Position numbers and translations under genes: made by a program. This document shows, piece after piece, positions 29,656-38,065 of a stretch of DNA of 64,000 nucleotides. Under the pieces are notes generated by a model. It had not been told where the DNA came from, did not search any database, and saw nothing but the letters and a program-made list of their open reading frames with translations. The DNA is taken from the NCBI GenBank assembly GCA_963784995.1, contig CAWATZ010000012.1, forward strand, positions 186,001 to 250,000, written 5' to 3'. Within the stretch, counting starts at the first letter, position 1, and each line of letters begins with the position of its first letter. The stretch comes from CAWATZ01 sp963784995 (lineage in GTDB: Bacteria; Planctomycetota; Planctomycetia; Gemmatales; Gemmataceae).

Positions 29656-30765
29656 TTACTCCTCGCTGTTGTTGCTGGCCGCAGCCGCCGCGGCCGCCCG
29701 CCCTCGGCGGGTCGGCGTCTCGGGCTTGACCGGGGCCGGCTCCTCCGCAACCTCCGGTTCCGCAGGCGTGACGTTGGTGGTCAGGCCGCGCTTCTCCAGC
29801 ACCTTGCGGGAGATTTCCTCCACCAGCGCCGGGTTCTCGCGCAGGGCCGCCTTGGCGTTTTCCTTGCCCTGGCCCAGCGTCATTTCGCCGTAGCGGAAAT
29901 AGGCCCCGCTCTTGTCGATCACCTTGTCCTCCACCGCCAGGTTGAGCAGGTCGCCTTCCCGGCTGATGCCGGAGTCGTGCATCAGGTCGAACAACGCCAG
30001 CCGGAAGGGCGGCGCGATCTTGTTCTTGACCACCTTGACCTTGACCTCGTTGCCGACCACCGAACCGTTTTCCTTGAGCTGATCGCCCTTGCGGACCTCC
30101 AGCCGGACCGAGGAAAAGAACTTCAGGGCCAGGCCGCCCGAGGTCGTCTCCGGATTGCCGTACATCACGCCGATCTTCAGCCGGATCTGGTTGATGAAGA
30201 TCAGGCACGTCTTGCTGCGCGACACCTGCGGCGTCAGGATGCGCAGCGCCTGGCTCATCAGCCGGGCCTGGATGCCCACGTGCGAATCGCCGATCTCGCC
30301 CTCGACCTCGGCCCGCGGCACCAGGGCGGCCACCGAGTCGATGACGATGATGTCCACCGCGTTGGACTTGATCAGCATCTCGGCGATCTTCAGCGCGTCC
30401 TCGGCGCAGGACGGCTGGCTGACCAGCAACCCCTCCAGATCGACGCCGAGCCGCTTGGCCCAGCCCGGATCGAGGGCGTGCTCGGCGTCGATGAACGCCG
30501 CGATGCCGCCCGTCTTCTGGGCGTTGGCGATGGCGTGCAGCGCCACCGTCGTCTTGCCGCTGGCCTCCGGGCCGTAAATCTCGATGATCCGGCCGCGCGG
30601 CAGGCCGCGCCCGCCCAGGGCGATGTCCAGGCTCAGGGCCCCCGTCGAGATGCCGGGCACGTCCGCCACCGTGTTCTCGCCCAGTTGCATGATCGAGCCC
30701 TGGCCAAACTGCTTCTCGATCTGTTTCAACGTCGCCTTGAGGTCTCCCGGGTTTTGCTCTGCCAT
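29656..30765 (-). CDS. recA: Recombinase RecA
   Basis: A 369-residue RecA. Walker A GPEASGKT (65-72), Walker B IIVIDSVAALVP, the DNA-binding loops (EVEGEIGDSHVGIQARLMSQ and the FINQIRLKIGVMYGNPE segment) and the core KFFSSVRLEVRKG are intact. The C-terminal ~40 residues are Pro/Ala/Glu-rich, ending in an Ala run. RecA drives homologous recombination and induces the SOS response. I looked for a LexA box in the upstream gap and found no convincing match. A GGGGAAG ribosome site precedes ATG 30765. Confidence 0.98.
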   Translation of the reverse strand: MAEQNPGDLKATLKQIEKQFGQGSIMQLGENTVADVPGISTGALSLDIALGGRGLPRGRIIEIYGPEASGKTTVALHAIANAQKTGGIAAFIDAEHALDPGWAKRLGVDLEGLLVSQPSCAEDALKIAEMLIKSNAVDIIVIDSVAALVPRAEVEGEIGDSHVGIQARLMSQALRILTPQVSRSKTCLIFINQIRLKIGVMYGNPETTSGGLALKFFSSVRLEVRKGDQLKENGSVVGNEVKVKVVKNKIAPPFRLALFDLMHDSGISREGDLLNLAVEDKVIDKSGAYFRYGEMTLGQGKENAKAALRENPALVEEISRKVLEKRGLTTNVTPAEPEVAEEPAPVKPETPTRRGRAAAAAAASNNSEE

Positions 30766-30928
30766 CTGTACTTCCCCTCGCTTTGGTGATTTCCCAGCCG
30801 CCGCTGGATGAGACTACCGAATTTTGTTACCACACCGAAACTGTACAAGCGTCAGTCTATCCGAAGATGAGTGTCACACAAGGTCAGCAGGAGGAAAAAC
30901 GCTCCAGCAACAAACGTGACTGAGCTTG
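30766..30928. other. Promoter region of recA
   Basis: Upstream of recA on the minus strand, TTGTAC at about 30849-30854 and AAAATT 17 bases further towards recA are a possible but weak sigma-70 pair. No CTGT-N8-ACAG or GAAC-N4-GTTC box was recognised. No gene is seen between recA and the family C palindrome. Confidence 0.35.
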
Positions 30929-31056
30929 CGACCCCTGCCGGCTTGCCCGGCAGGTGAAGGAGGTCATCGGCTAGAAGAGAAGGCCGAAAAACGCTTTGTT
31001 GTCCGTTTTTCTAGCCAGAGACCTGCTTCACCTGCCGGGCAAGCCGGCAGAGGTCG
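30929..31056. repeat. Palindrome family C, long REPIN-like form (copy C1)
   Basis: Two inverted arms of about 47 bases (30929-30975 and about 31010-31056, few mismatches) each contain the smaller palindrome CTGCCGGCTTGCCCGGCAG. The arms are joined by about 34 unrelated bases. The same arms occur at 46046-46176; a single-hairpin short form is at 38018-38050. The two-hairpin inverted design is that of REPINs. It separates the divergently placed ends of recA and cca. Confidence 0.9.
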
Positions 31057-31097
31057 TTTCTCCTAGCCTGTTTGCCACCATCCCAATGGAGCGAAAT

Positions 31098-32491
31098 TCA
31101 CCCCTCTGCGCGTAACCGCGTCACCAGCTCCCACGCCTCGGTCGAGTTGCGCACGGTCCCCTCCAGCTGGGCCTCGCGGACGGCGTCGAGCAGCCGTTTG
31201 AACTCCGGCCCCGGCTCCAGACCGGCACGGATCAGGTCATGGCCAGTCAGCACGTTCGCCGGATCGAGGTCCTCCTGGGTCCACCCCTCCAGCAGACGCT
31301 CGCAGTACTCGACGTGCTCGATGCTGCGGTTGCAGGCCAGGGCGTCGGCTCGATGGAGGGCAAGGAGTTCGCGGATGCCTGGATGGACCAGCAGCGTCTT
31401 GAGCTTGCTGGTCCGCATTTGCTTGACGTCGCAGAGGATCTGATGCTTCTCCACCAGCCAGGCAATCCGCTCGCGCTCCTGGTTGGACATCTTCAGGCGC
31501 AGGCAGATCTCATCGGCCAGGCGCCGGCCGACGTGCTCATGGCCGTGGAAGGTGTACCGATCCGGAGTCCGGCCGACGGTGCGCGGCTTGCCGACGTCAT
31601 GGAGCAGAGCGGCAAAGGCCAGCTCCACCGAGGGATTGGGCCCCAGCAGCTGCAGCACCCGCAGCACGTGTTCCCACAGGTCGCCGAGGGCATCGCCGGG
31701 CCGACTCTCACCAGGCTGGCCGGGTGGCGGCAGACCGGGGGCCTCGACCCGCGGCGGTCCCTGCGGCAGGCCCGACATCGGCACAAGCTCCGGCATCACC
31801 TGCGTTGCCAGGCCGAGGTCGTGGAACAGACGCATGCCCCGGGCCCGGTGCCGATCGGTCAGCAGCTTGCGCAGCTCGTCCGCGACCCGCTCCGGACTGA
31901 CAACGTGGATCTGCGGCGCCATCCGCATGCAGGCCGACTGCGTTGGCGGGTCGATGTCCAGCTCGAACCGGCTGGCGATGCGAACCGCACGCAGCATCCG
32001 CAGTTTGTCTTCCTCGAAGCGCAGGAACGGGTCGCCGATGGCCCGCAAGGTCCTGGCCTTGAGGTCTTCCTGACCCCCGACGTGGTCGATCACCTGGTCC
32101 GTCAGCGGATCGTAGAACATGCCGTTGATGGTGAAATCGCGGCGCAGCGCATCCTCGCGGGCCGAGCAGAAGACCACCGCATCGGGCCGCCGGCCGTCGC
32201 TGTAACCGGCGTCGGTGCGAAACGTGGCCACCTGAACGACCATCGCCGGCCCCTCAGGAGGATGCTCGATCACCTCGACCACGCCAAAGCTCATGCCCAC
32301 GGCCACGGTGCGCGGGAACAGTTGCGCACCTGTTTGGGATGGGCTGAGGTCGCCACGTCGTAGTCCTTGGGCGTCAGTCCCAGCAATTGATCGCGCACAC
32401 AGCCGCCGGCCCAGTACGACTCATGGCCCTTGTCGCGCAGGGTCTGTACGACGCGCAAGGCGAAATCGCGTTCGCGTGCGGCGCGGTCCAT
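31098..32491 (-). CDS. cca: CCA tRNA nucleotidyltransferase / poly(A) polymerase family, one frameshift
   Basis: About 464 residues reconstructed. The nucleotidyltransferase domain has GGCVRDQLLG, the catalytic DYDVAT and RRDFTINGMFYD; the RNA-binding neck (RASRFELD, RVADELRKLL) follows, then an HD-type phosphohydrolase domain (LLHDVGKP, FHGHEHVG). The enzyme adds or repairs the 3' CCA of tRNAs; a poly(A) polymerase role cannot be excluded by sequence alone. At about 32321 one base is missing (HPKQVRN then LFPRTVAVGMSF in another frame), probably a sequence error. It follows rsmD by 3 bases, with GGAGG in the rsmD tail as ribosome site. Confidence 0.9.
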
Positions 32492-32494
32492 GAC

Positions 32495-33090
32495 TCAGTC
32501 CTCCGTGAAACCAGGCTCCGAAGGCGGCTCCTTGACCCAGAACAGCAGATGGTTCCGACCATAGCGGCGCTCGTCCCAGTGTCCGCGGTCCGGCAGCCCA
32601 TCGAGCGCCGCCGTGTCCTCCGACTGCAGCACCAGGACGGAATCGGCGCTGACCCGGTGCTGCATCGCCTCGATCACGCTCAGCAGCTCCTTCAGCTTCC
32701 GCTCGTAATCGGCGAAGGGAGGGCTGAAGAAGACCGTGATCGGCTCGGCCGGCGGCGTGAAGCGCTCGGCCCAGCGATACGTGTCGGTTCGGATGATCCG
32801 GGCCCGGTCGGCCACGTCGAAAGCCTTGATGTGCTCCTCCAGCTCGCCGATCAGACGGAAATCGCGCTCGACAAAGGCCACCGAGCTGGCCCCCCGGCTG
32901 AGCGCTTCCATGCCGACGACGCCGGTGCCGGCAAAAACGTCGAAGAAGGGCCGGCCGGGCACGGCGTTGCCGAGGATGCTGAAGAGGGCCTCACGCACCA
33001 TCTCCGGAGTCGGCCGGAGGACCGGCGTCACGGTGCAGTTGAGCTTGCGCCCTTCAGGGTGCCGGCCACGATTCGCAGCTGGGTGCGCAT
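32495..33090 (-). CDS. rsmD: 16S rRNA (guanine966-N2)-methyltransferase RsmD, 5' frameshift
   Basis: The body has TPVLRPTPEMVREALFSIL and the SAM-binding DVFAGTGVVGMEALSRG, both diagnostic of RsmD. The usual N-terminus RIVAGTLKG lies in another frame starting at ATG 33090 (MRTQLRIVAGTLKG); one base is missing near 33049 and restoring it joins it to RKLNCTVTPVLRP. The product is then about 198 residues. The catalytic (D/N)PP(Y/F) motif reads SPPF here (VFFSPPFADY), an unusual substitution. First gene of an rsmD-cca operon on this strand. Confidence 0.88.
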
Positions 33091-33264
33091 AAACAGAGTT
33101 CCCAAAACCAGTCGCTACTCTTTGAAGAAAACAGATCGGCCCTTAAAACACAAGAGGCTTCGGTCCACCGCCGGGTTCAGTCTCTTCCCCGACGGGGGAT
33201 TCGGCTGATAGACTGGAGCAAGGAATTGGGGTGAGTTCCAGGATAGACCAAAGAGAAACGCATC

Positions 33265-34608
33265 GTGCCGCGGAAGAAGAAAAAGAACCGAGACAGGCCC
33301 ACCACACCGGCGGCGCCCGGCGGGCCGCCGGCGGGTCCGCCCCGGTTTCAGCCCGGAGACAAGGTGCGGGTCAAGCCCGGCACACACGATCCGGATTTCC
33401 CCGATTTCCCGCTGGGCGGCTGGGCCGGCACCATCGGGGAGATGGACCTGGAGGCCCGGCCCCGGCTCTGCGAGGTGATCTGGACACCGGACACCCTGGC
33501 ACGTGTTCACCCGATCTATCGGCAGCGCTGCGAACGCGACGGGCTCGATCCGGAGACAATGTGGGTGAGCGAGGACGAGCTGATCCCCGAACCGGGCGGA
33601 CCGATTTCCCTGGAGGTGCCGGGCCAGTTGGTCCCCCGGCCGCTGCATCTGTTCGAGCAGGAAGACCGCATCCGGGCCATCCTGGGTCTGACCAGCGACG
33701 ACCCTCTTCCCGAGGCTGGCCAGGAGCAACTGCGCCGCTACCAGGCGCATCTCGCGGACCAGCTGTCGTTTCCCTTCAATGCGGAGATCTGGATTCAGCG
33801 CGGTCCCTTCTCGGGCCGGATGCAGCTGGTCACGGTCTATCGCTTGCTTCCCCTTGAGGAAGGCGGCACCGAGGGCAACGGGCTGCTGGTCGAGGCGGGA
33901 CTGGACAATGAACGGTTGGTCGTGGCCCTGTGCGACCTGGAAGTCAGCTCCGACTCGCCGCATCGGCGGCTGCTGCAAGATTACTCCTGGTGGTTCTGCA
34001 ATTTCGGTGACGGTTCGGGCGGCCTGGGAGTGGACGAGGAGGAGAGCGAGCCGGCTCCGACCGTGTCGATCCTGAAGGCGCTGCTGCGTTACTCCGTTTA
34101 CGGGATGGGTGTGGGTGCCGTGCTGGGGGCCTTGCTGGCCACCCAGGGCACCTGGGCAGTCACGGCCCTGGCGATTGGCGCTGGCGTCGCCTCCGTGCTG
34201 GGTTGGATCATGGGCAGCCGCTACGGCCTGATCTTCGGAGCCGTCAACCGCGTCCGGGGCGGGCCGGTGATCGGCGGCGTGCTGGGGGCCCTGGCCGGGG
34301 GCCTGCTGGGAGGGATGCTGGGCGTGTTCCTGGTCGGCTGCCTGGGCACCATCCCCGGGAGCATTGCCGGCAACCTGCTGGGCAAGCTGCTGGCACGCTT
34401 CAAGGTCCGTCCGTTGACCAGTCCGGTCTGGACCTTGCTGGGTGCCTGCATCGGCGGCATCCTCCTGGCAATGCTGACAGATCACCAGGAGGCGGTGAGC
34501 GGCGCACTGACCGGGGCCCTGGTCGGCGGCATCAGCACCGCGGTGATCTTCCTGTTCGTGGTCGTGGTCCTGGGGCTGATGCTGTCGTCGCGGGAGGGAG
34601 ACCGATAA
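33265..34608 (+). CDS. Membrane protein with CcbP-like domain and Gly-rich helices
   Basis: A 447-residue product from GTG 33265. The basic Pro-rich N-terminus is followed by FQPGDKVRVKPGTHDPDFPD (about 28-47), a small SH3/KOW-like barrel. The segment LADQLSFPFNAEIWIQRGPF ... LLVEAGLDNERLVVALCDLE ... LQDYSWWF (about 160-255) resembles the calcium-binding CcbP family (tentative). From about residue 270 there are five or six Gly/Ala-rich hydrophobic helices (GGVLGALAGGLLGGMLGVFL), like glycine-zipper membrane segments. The function is unknown. Its stop codon TAA lies in the left arm of palindrome A2. Confidence 0.75.
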   Translation: MPRKKKKNRDRPTTPAAPGGPPAGPPRFQPGDKVRVKPGTHDPDFPDFPLGGWAGTIGEMDLEARPRLCEVIWTPDTLARVHPIYRQRCERDGLDPETMWVSEDELIPEPGGPISLEVPGQLVPRPLHLFEQEDRIRAILGLTSDDPLPEAGQEQLRRYQAHLADQLSFPFNAEIWIQRGPFSGRMQLVTVYRLLPLEEGGTEGNGLLVEAGLDNERLVVALCDLEVSSDSPHRRLLQDYSWWFCNFGDGSGGLGVDEEESEPAPTVSILKALLRYSVYGMGVGAVLGALLATQGTWAVTALAIGAGVASVLGWIMGSRYGLIFGAVNRVRGGPVIGGVLGALAGGLLGGMLGVFLVGCLGTIPGSIAGNLLGKLLARFKVRPLTSPVWTLLGACIGGILLAMLTDHQEAVSGALTGALVGGISTAVIFLFVVVVLGLMLSSREGDR

Positions 34609-34685
34609 TTGGTTAGCCGCGACGCGCAGCGGAGCGCGAGGGAGCTGGCACCCGCGCTCCGCTGCGCGTCGCGGCTAACCAATTA
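34606..34685. repeat. Palindrome family A carrying both flanking stop codons (copy A2)
   Basis: Arms 34606-34638 and 34653-34685 are a perfect 33-bp inverted repeat starting TAATTGGTTAGCCGCGACGC; the loop is 14 bases. The TAA at the outer end of each arm is the stop codon of the plus-strand gene (34606-34608) and of rpmA on the minus strand (34683-34685). The hairpin probably terminates both convergent transcripts. Confidence 0.93.
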
Positions 34686-34931
34686 CTCCGCCGCCACGAT
34701 GCTGACCCGGCGGCCATCGCGGTCGAACTTGACCACGCCCGCAACCAGGGCGAACAGGGTGTCATCCTTGCCCCGGCCGACGTTCCGGCCCGGATGGAAC
34801 TTGGTGCCGCGCTGCCGGACCAGGATGCTGCCCGCGGTCACGGGGGTGCCGCCGTAGACCTTCACGCCCAGCCGCTGACTGTGCGATTCCCGGCCGTTTC
34901 GGCTTGAGCCTTGCCCTTTCTTGTGAGCCAT
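34683..34931 (-). CDS. rpmA: 50S ribosomal protein bL27
   Basis: An 82-residue bL27 starting MAHKKGQGSSRNGRES, with the conserved GVKVYGGTPVTAGSILVRQR and GTKFHPGRNVGRGKDDTLFA. The N-terminal arm reaches the peptidyl-transferase centre. It lacks the cleavable N-terminal extension of Firmicutes. bL21 (rplU), the usual partner, is not adjacent here. The stop codon is supplied by palindrome A2. Confidence 0.97.
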   Translation of the reverse strand: MAHKKGQGSSRNGRESHSQRLGVKVYGGTPVTAGSILVRQRGTKFHPGRNVGRGKDDTLFALVAGVVKFDRDGRRVSIVAAE

Positions 34932-34971
34932 TGTTGCCTCGCTATCTGCAATCGGAAACCAAACAACGCAA

Positions 34972-34997
34972 GCCGCCGGGCTTCAAAGCCCGGCGGC
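34972..34997 (-). terminator. Hairpin with T-rich tail downstream of the 35041-35793 gene
   Basis: GCCGCCGGGCTT (34972-34983) pairs with 34986-34997. On the minus strand it is followed by GCGTTGTTTGG, moderately T-rich, and lies 44 bases after the stop of the upstream gene and 41 bases before rpmA, so rpmA may have its own promoter in this gap. Confidence 0.6.
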
Positions 34998-35040
34998 AGA
35001 AGGTCTCGTCAAGGGTCGGCTCTCCGGAGCCGCGCCCCAT

Positions 35041-35793
35041 TCACCTGGGCGGGACCGGAGTCGCCATCGGCAAGCCCGGGATGTCCATCTTGGAGCCCCG
35101 GTAGATCCACTGAGCCGGCGGCTCGAAGCGGATCTCCTCCGACTTCATTTCATAGCGATCGCCCGGCCGGCGGAAGTTCAGCTGCAGCGTTTTGCGCCGC
35201 ACTACCGGCTTGGTATCGGGCGGGATCGGGTCGGTCAGTGCCCAGCCGTTGGACAGCCCCTGCACGAAGATACTGTAGCGAGTCGAGTCCGGATTGACAT
35301 CGTCCCAGATGGCCACGCCCGTCACCGGCCGGGGCGCCGCCTCGGGCCGGGACACCGGGATCGGATCGTTGGCGATCGTCACGGAGTTCTTGATCTTGAG
35401 GATGTCGTGCGGGTCCTCGATCTGCCGGATCGCCTCCTGCACGGCCGGCAGGATCTGGTCATGGTGGACCGTGTTGCGGTCGTGCGTGACCAGCTCGAAG
35501 TCGGGAATGAGGGTCTGGGGCTCCTTGGAATAATTGATCACCTGATACCACAGATACCAGCAGACCTTCTGCCCGCGTCCCGGCACGTTGACCTTGATCA
35601 GGCGCGGATCCTTGAACTTGAAGTCCAGCACCCAGATCCGGCTCTCGGGCGAGGTAATGTCATCCGTGTCCTGGACGTTGGCTTCCGGCTTGACGGTCCG
35701 CTCGTTGGGATTGATCGCCAGGCCGACGCCGACGAACCCAAGAACCACTCCCACGAGGAGGATCAGGGGAACCAGGCCCCGTCGCACGATCAT
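35041..35793 (-). CDS. Membrane-anchored extracytoplasmic protein of unknown function
   Basis: A 250-residue product from ATG 35793, which has GGAGGA upstream. It has one N-terminal membrane segment (PLILLVGVVLGFVGVGLA) and then a soluble domain with FKDPRLIKVNVPGRGQKVCW, YLWYQVINYSKEPQTLIPDF and a C-terminal beta-rich part (KTLQLNFRRPGDRYEMKSEE). I do not recognise a family with certainty; conservation-like Trp/Tyr clusters suggest a beta-sandwich. Likely located outside the inner membrane. Confidence 0.75.
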   Translation of the reverse strand: MIVRRGLVPLILLVGVVLGFVGVGLAINPNERTVKPEANVQDTDDITSPESRIWVLDFKFKDPRLIKVNVPGRGQKVCWYLWYQVINYSKEPQTLIPDFELVTHDRNTVHHDQILPAVQEAIRQIEDPHDILKIKNSVTIANDPIPVSRPEAAPRPVTGVAIWDDVNPDSTRYSIFVQGLSNGWALTDPIPPDTKPVVRRKTLQLNFRRPGDRYEMKSEEIRFEPPAQWIYRGSKMDIPGLPMATPVPPR

Positions 35794-35916
35794 GCTCTCC
35801 TCCTTACCACTCTCCGAGTAGGGACATTTCGGCGCATAACCCCAGCGCCGGACCCATCGGATTTCATCGTTATAGCAGGCGCCAGGGGAAAGGGTCAAGA
35901 CGAAGGGAAAATCGAG

Positions 35917-35989
35917 GCGAGCCGGGAGCGTCAGCTCCCGGATTCTCCAACGAATCGGAAGAATCCGGGAGCTGACGCTCCCGGCTCGC
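35917..35989. repeat. Palindrome family D, intergenic (copy D2)
   Basis: Arms 35917-35946 and 35960-35989, 30-bp perfect inverted repeat, same design as D1 but with GGGAGCGTCAGCTCCC as nested palindrome. The differences from D1 are compensatory in the nested stem and in the outer stem, so both levels of pairing are preserved. It lies 18 bases after the PP2C stop. Confidence 0.93.
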
Positions 35990-36006
35990 CCTCCCGTTCA
36001 CCGCGC

Positions 36007-36768
36007 TCACTTACTCTCGACCACCTCAAGGACAATGCAAGACACGTTATCCCGCGAGCCCTGGTCGAGGGCCAGCTGGCCCAGGCCGTCGGCGCATTCC
36101 TGGACGTCGGCCTTTTCGCGGATGAAGCTCAGCAGCTGCTCGTCGGGCACGACGCCGGTCAGGCCGTCGGTGCAGAGCAGGAAGCGGTCGCCGGCCTGCA
36201 CTTGCACCACCTTGACCTCGGGGCCGTCGCCGACCTCGGTGGAACCCAGGTACTTCCACAGCACGTTGCGGTACTTGTGGACCTTGGCCTCGGCGGCGGA
36301 AATGGTCCGGGCCTCGACCAGGGCCTGGGCGATGGAGTGATCGACGGTCAGCTGCTCGATCTTCTTGGCGCGGATCAGATAGGCCCGGCTGTCGCCCAGA
36401 CCGGCGACGTACAGCAGCGACGAGCCCTTGCGCCAGACGGTGAGCACGATGGTCGTGCCCATGTTCTTCAGTTCCCGGTCCAGCGAGGCCATGGCCACGA
36501 TCTCCTCGTTGGCCTGCACGATGGCCCGGCGAATGATGTTCTTGGTCTCGTCGTTGCCGACCACGCCGCTGATGTACTTCTTCAGCTCGCGCGGCACGAT
36601 CTCGATGGCCCGTTTGCTGGCCACCTCCCCGGCTGCCTGCCCGCCCATGCCGTCCGCCACCAGGCAGACGGTCATGTCGGGAAAGGCTTTGACGTCGATG
36701 GAGTCCTCGTTATTTTCCCGGTAGTTGCCCAGCAGGGTGCATTTACCGATTTGCAGCGACAGGGCCAT
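36007..36768 (-). CDS. PP2C-family serine/threonine protein phosphatase
   Basis: A 253-residue soluble PPM phosphatase. Metal-site motifs: RENNEDS near residue 16, VADGMGGQAAGE, MGTTIVLTV, GLGDSRAYLI, LCTDGLTGVV and SRDNVSCIV. It removes phosphate from Ser/Thr of kinase substrates and is a natural counterpart of the Hanks-type kinases that this organism encodes, though none is adjacent. ATG 36768 with GAGGTGG upstream is preferred over longer frames to 36975, which lack homology. Confidence 0.92.
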   Translation of the reverse strand: MALSLQIGKCTLLGNYRENNEDSIDVKAFPDMTVCLVADGMGGQAAGEVASKRAIEIVPRELKKYISGVVGNDETKNIIRRAIVQANEEIVAMASLDRELKNMGTTIVLTVWRKGSSLLYVAGLGDSRAYLIRAKKIEQLTVDHSIAQALVEARTISAAEAKVHKYRNVLWKYLGSTEVGDGPEVKVVQVQAGDRFLLCTDGLTGVVPDEQLLSFIREKADVQECADGLGQLALDQGSRDNVSCIVLEVVESK

Positions 36769-36982
36769 GGGGCCACCTCGATACGTGGTTTCTTCACTTT
36801 GAGGCCGCGACGGCAGGAAGACGATTCCGAATGGAAACCCACCGAAGACCTGGCCCGAACGGGAGAGCCGGGTTCGCTCCATCCTCCCACAAGTTAATCG
36901 TATCGCGCCCTTGCGCATTTGCCAGTCATTCTTGAGCGAATTGCGGAAAAGCCGACGTGCCGGAACCAGCGGCATGACTTGC

Positions 36983-37012
36983 TTGACCGCCTTTGCCCCC
37001 TCTTTCTATAAT
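36983..37012 (+). promoter_or_regulatory. Sigma-70-type promoter for the bifunctional-nuclease gene
   Basis: TTGACC (36983-36988), an 18-base spacer and TATAAT (37007-37012) make a near-consensus promoter pointing at the gene at 37141. The transcript would include the G-rich repeat at 37054-37097 in its leader. Confidence 0.6.
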
Positions 37013-37053
37013 GCAATCGGCTCGCGGGCCGCGGAGGAGAGCGACCGACCTCG

Positions 37054-37097
37054 CTTCTCCCCTCTCCCCGCTGGGGAGCGGGGTTGGGGGTGAGGGG
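37054..37097. repeat. CTCCCCTCTCCCC / GGGGAG repeat in leader (family G)
   Basis: CTTCTCCCCTCTCCCC, a short loop, GGGGAGCGGGG and TTGGGGGTGAGGGG. It is nearly the same as the left half of the large palindrome at 47231-47385. The small inner stem is CTCCCC/GGGGAG. Confidence 0.75.
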
Positions 37098-37140
37098 CTC
37101 CTCCCTGCCGACCTGATGCCGAGGGGAAAGAGAGGCTGCC

Positions 37141-37539
37141 TTGCCAGTCCACATGGAATTGAAGCGGATCATCATCAGCGAAGTCCACGACCAGCAGGTG
37201 ATCATGCTCCGCGAGGTCGAGGGCGAACGCAGTTTCCACATCATGATCGGCATCTTCGAGGCGACCAGCATCGACCGCCGGGTCAAGCGCTTGCCGTCGC
37301 CCCGGCCGCTGACCCATGACCTGGTCAACAGCGTCATCGAGAACATGGGCGGCGAACTGCGCGACATTTACATCAGCGAGCTGCGTGACCACACCTACTA
37401 CGCCAAGCTGCGCATCCGCCTCAATGGCGAGATGGTCGAGGTGGACAGCCGGCCCAGCGACGCCATCGCCCTGGCCGTCACCGCCAACGTGCCGATCTAC
37501 GTGGCCGAGGACGTTCTGGAAGAAGCCTGTGGCGAATGA
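37141..37539 (+). CDS. Bifunctional nuclease (BFN/DUF151) family protein
   Basis: A 132-residue BFN-domain protein: MELKRIIISEVHDQQVIMLR, IGIFEATSIDRRVKRLPSPR, LTHDLVNSVIENMGGELRDI and EVDSRPSDAIALAV. Family members in plants and bacteria have been reported with RNase/DNase activity; the bacterial role is uncertain. TTG 37141 is taken as start because GAGAGG is 8 bases upstream and homologues begin MPVxMEL; ATG 37153 is the alternative. The next gene follows after 7 bases. Confidence 0.88.
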   Translation: MPVHMELKRIIISEVHDQQVIMLREVEGERSFHIMIGIFEATSIDRRVKRLPSPRPLTHDLVNSVIENMGGELRDIYISELRDHTYYAKLRIRLNGEMVEVDSRPSDAIALAVTANVPIYVAEDVLEEACGE

Positions 37540-37546
37540 GGCCCCC

Positions 37547-38005
37547 ATGCGTTTACTTTTTCTCTGTTCCAGCTGCCTTGCCCTGCTTGCTCTGGCTTCC
37601 CGAGCTGCCGCCCAGCCTACCTACCGTCTCAACGTCAAGTCCGACCTGAAGCCGGCCGCGCAGATACGGCTGGAGGGTCTCAAGGTCAACCGCTCGGCCG
37701 TGACGGACGATCCCGGGTTTCGCTTGCAGTATCTCTTTCGCAAGGATGGCCAGCCTTTCGCCGCGGTGGAAGCCCGCTCGCGCACCAGCGTGGACCTGCC
37801 CAGGCTGGAGCCGGGCGTCTACAACGTGGCCGTCGAGCTGTTTTACCCGGCTTACAAGGGGGGCACGGCCCAGAAGGGGCAGTTCAAGCCGATCAGCAAC
37901 GTGATCACCTACCGGATCGAGCCAGGATCGCCGGTCCGGGCCGTGGTCCTGCCTCCTCCGGGCCTGCAGGCGGTCCTGGGCGTGTACTTCCGGCTCAAAC
38001 CGTGA
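37547..38005 (+). CDS. Small secreted protein of unknown function
   Basis: A 152-residue product with a clear signal peptide (LLFLCSSCLALLALASRAAAQ). The mature part (YRLNVKSDLKPAAQIRLEGL, RLEPGVYNVAVELFYPAYKG) looks like a single beta-sandwich domain. No family recognised. It lies 7 bases after the BFN gene and is probably co-transcribed with it. Confidence 0.75.
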   Translation: MRLLFLCSSCLALLALASRAAAQPTYRLNVKSDLKPAAQIRLEGLKVNRSAVTDDPGFRLQYLFRKDGQPFAAVEARSRTSVDLPRLEPGVYNVAVELFYPAYKGGTAQKGQFKPISNVITYRIEPGSPVRAVVLPPPGLQAVLGVYFRLKP

Positions 38006-38017
38006 CCGCGAAATAAA

Positions 38018-38050
38018 ACGACCCCTGCCGGCTTGCCCGGCAGGGGTCGT
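38018..38050. repeat. Palindrome family C, short single-hairpin form (copy C2)
   Basis: ACGACCCCTGCCGG (38018-38031) pairs exactly with 38037-38050 around CTTGC. The left arm is the outer end of the long forms C1 and C3. It lies between convergent genes, 12 bases after one stop and 15 before the other, so it may terminate both. Confidence 0.9.
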
Positions 38051-38065
38051 GGACGGGAACGGTTC

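Noticed and set aside
30766..30928. SOS (LexA) box upstream of recA
   Set aside because: CTGTACAA near 30840 resembles half a site, but no complete palindrome of a known LexA type is present.
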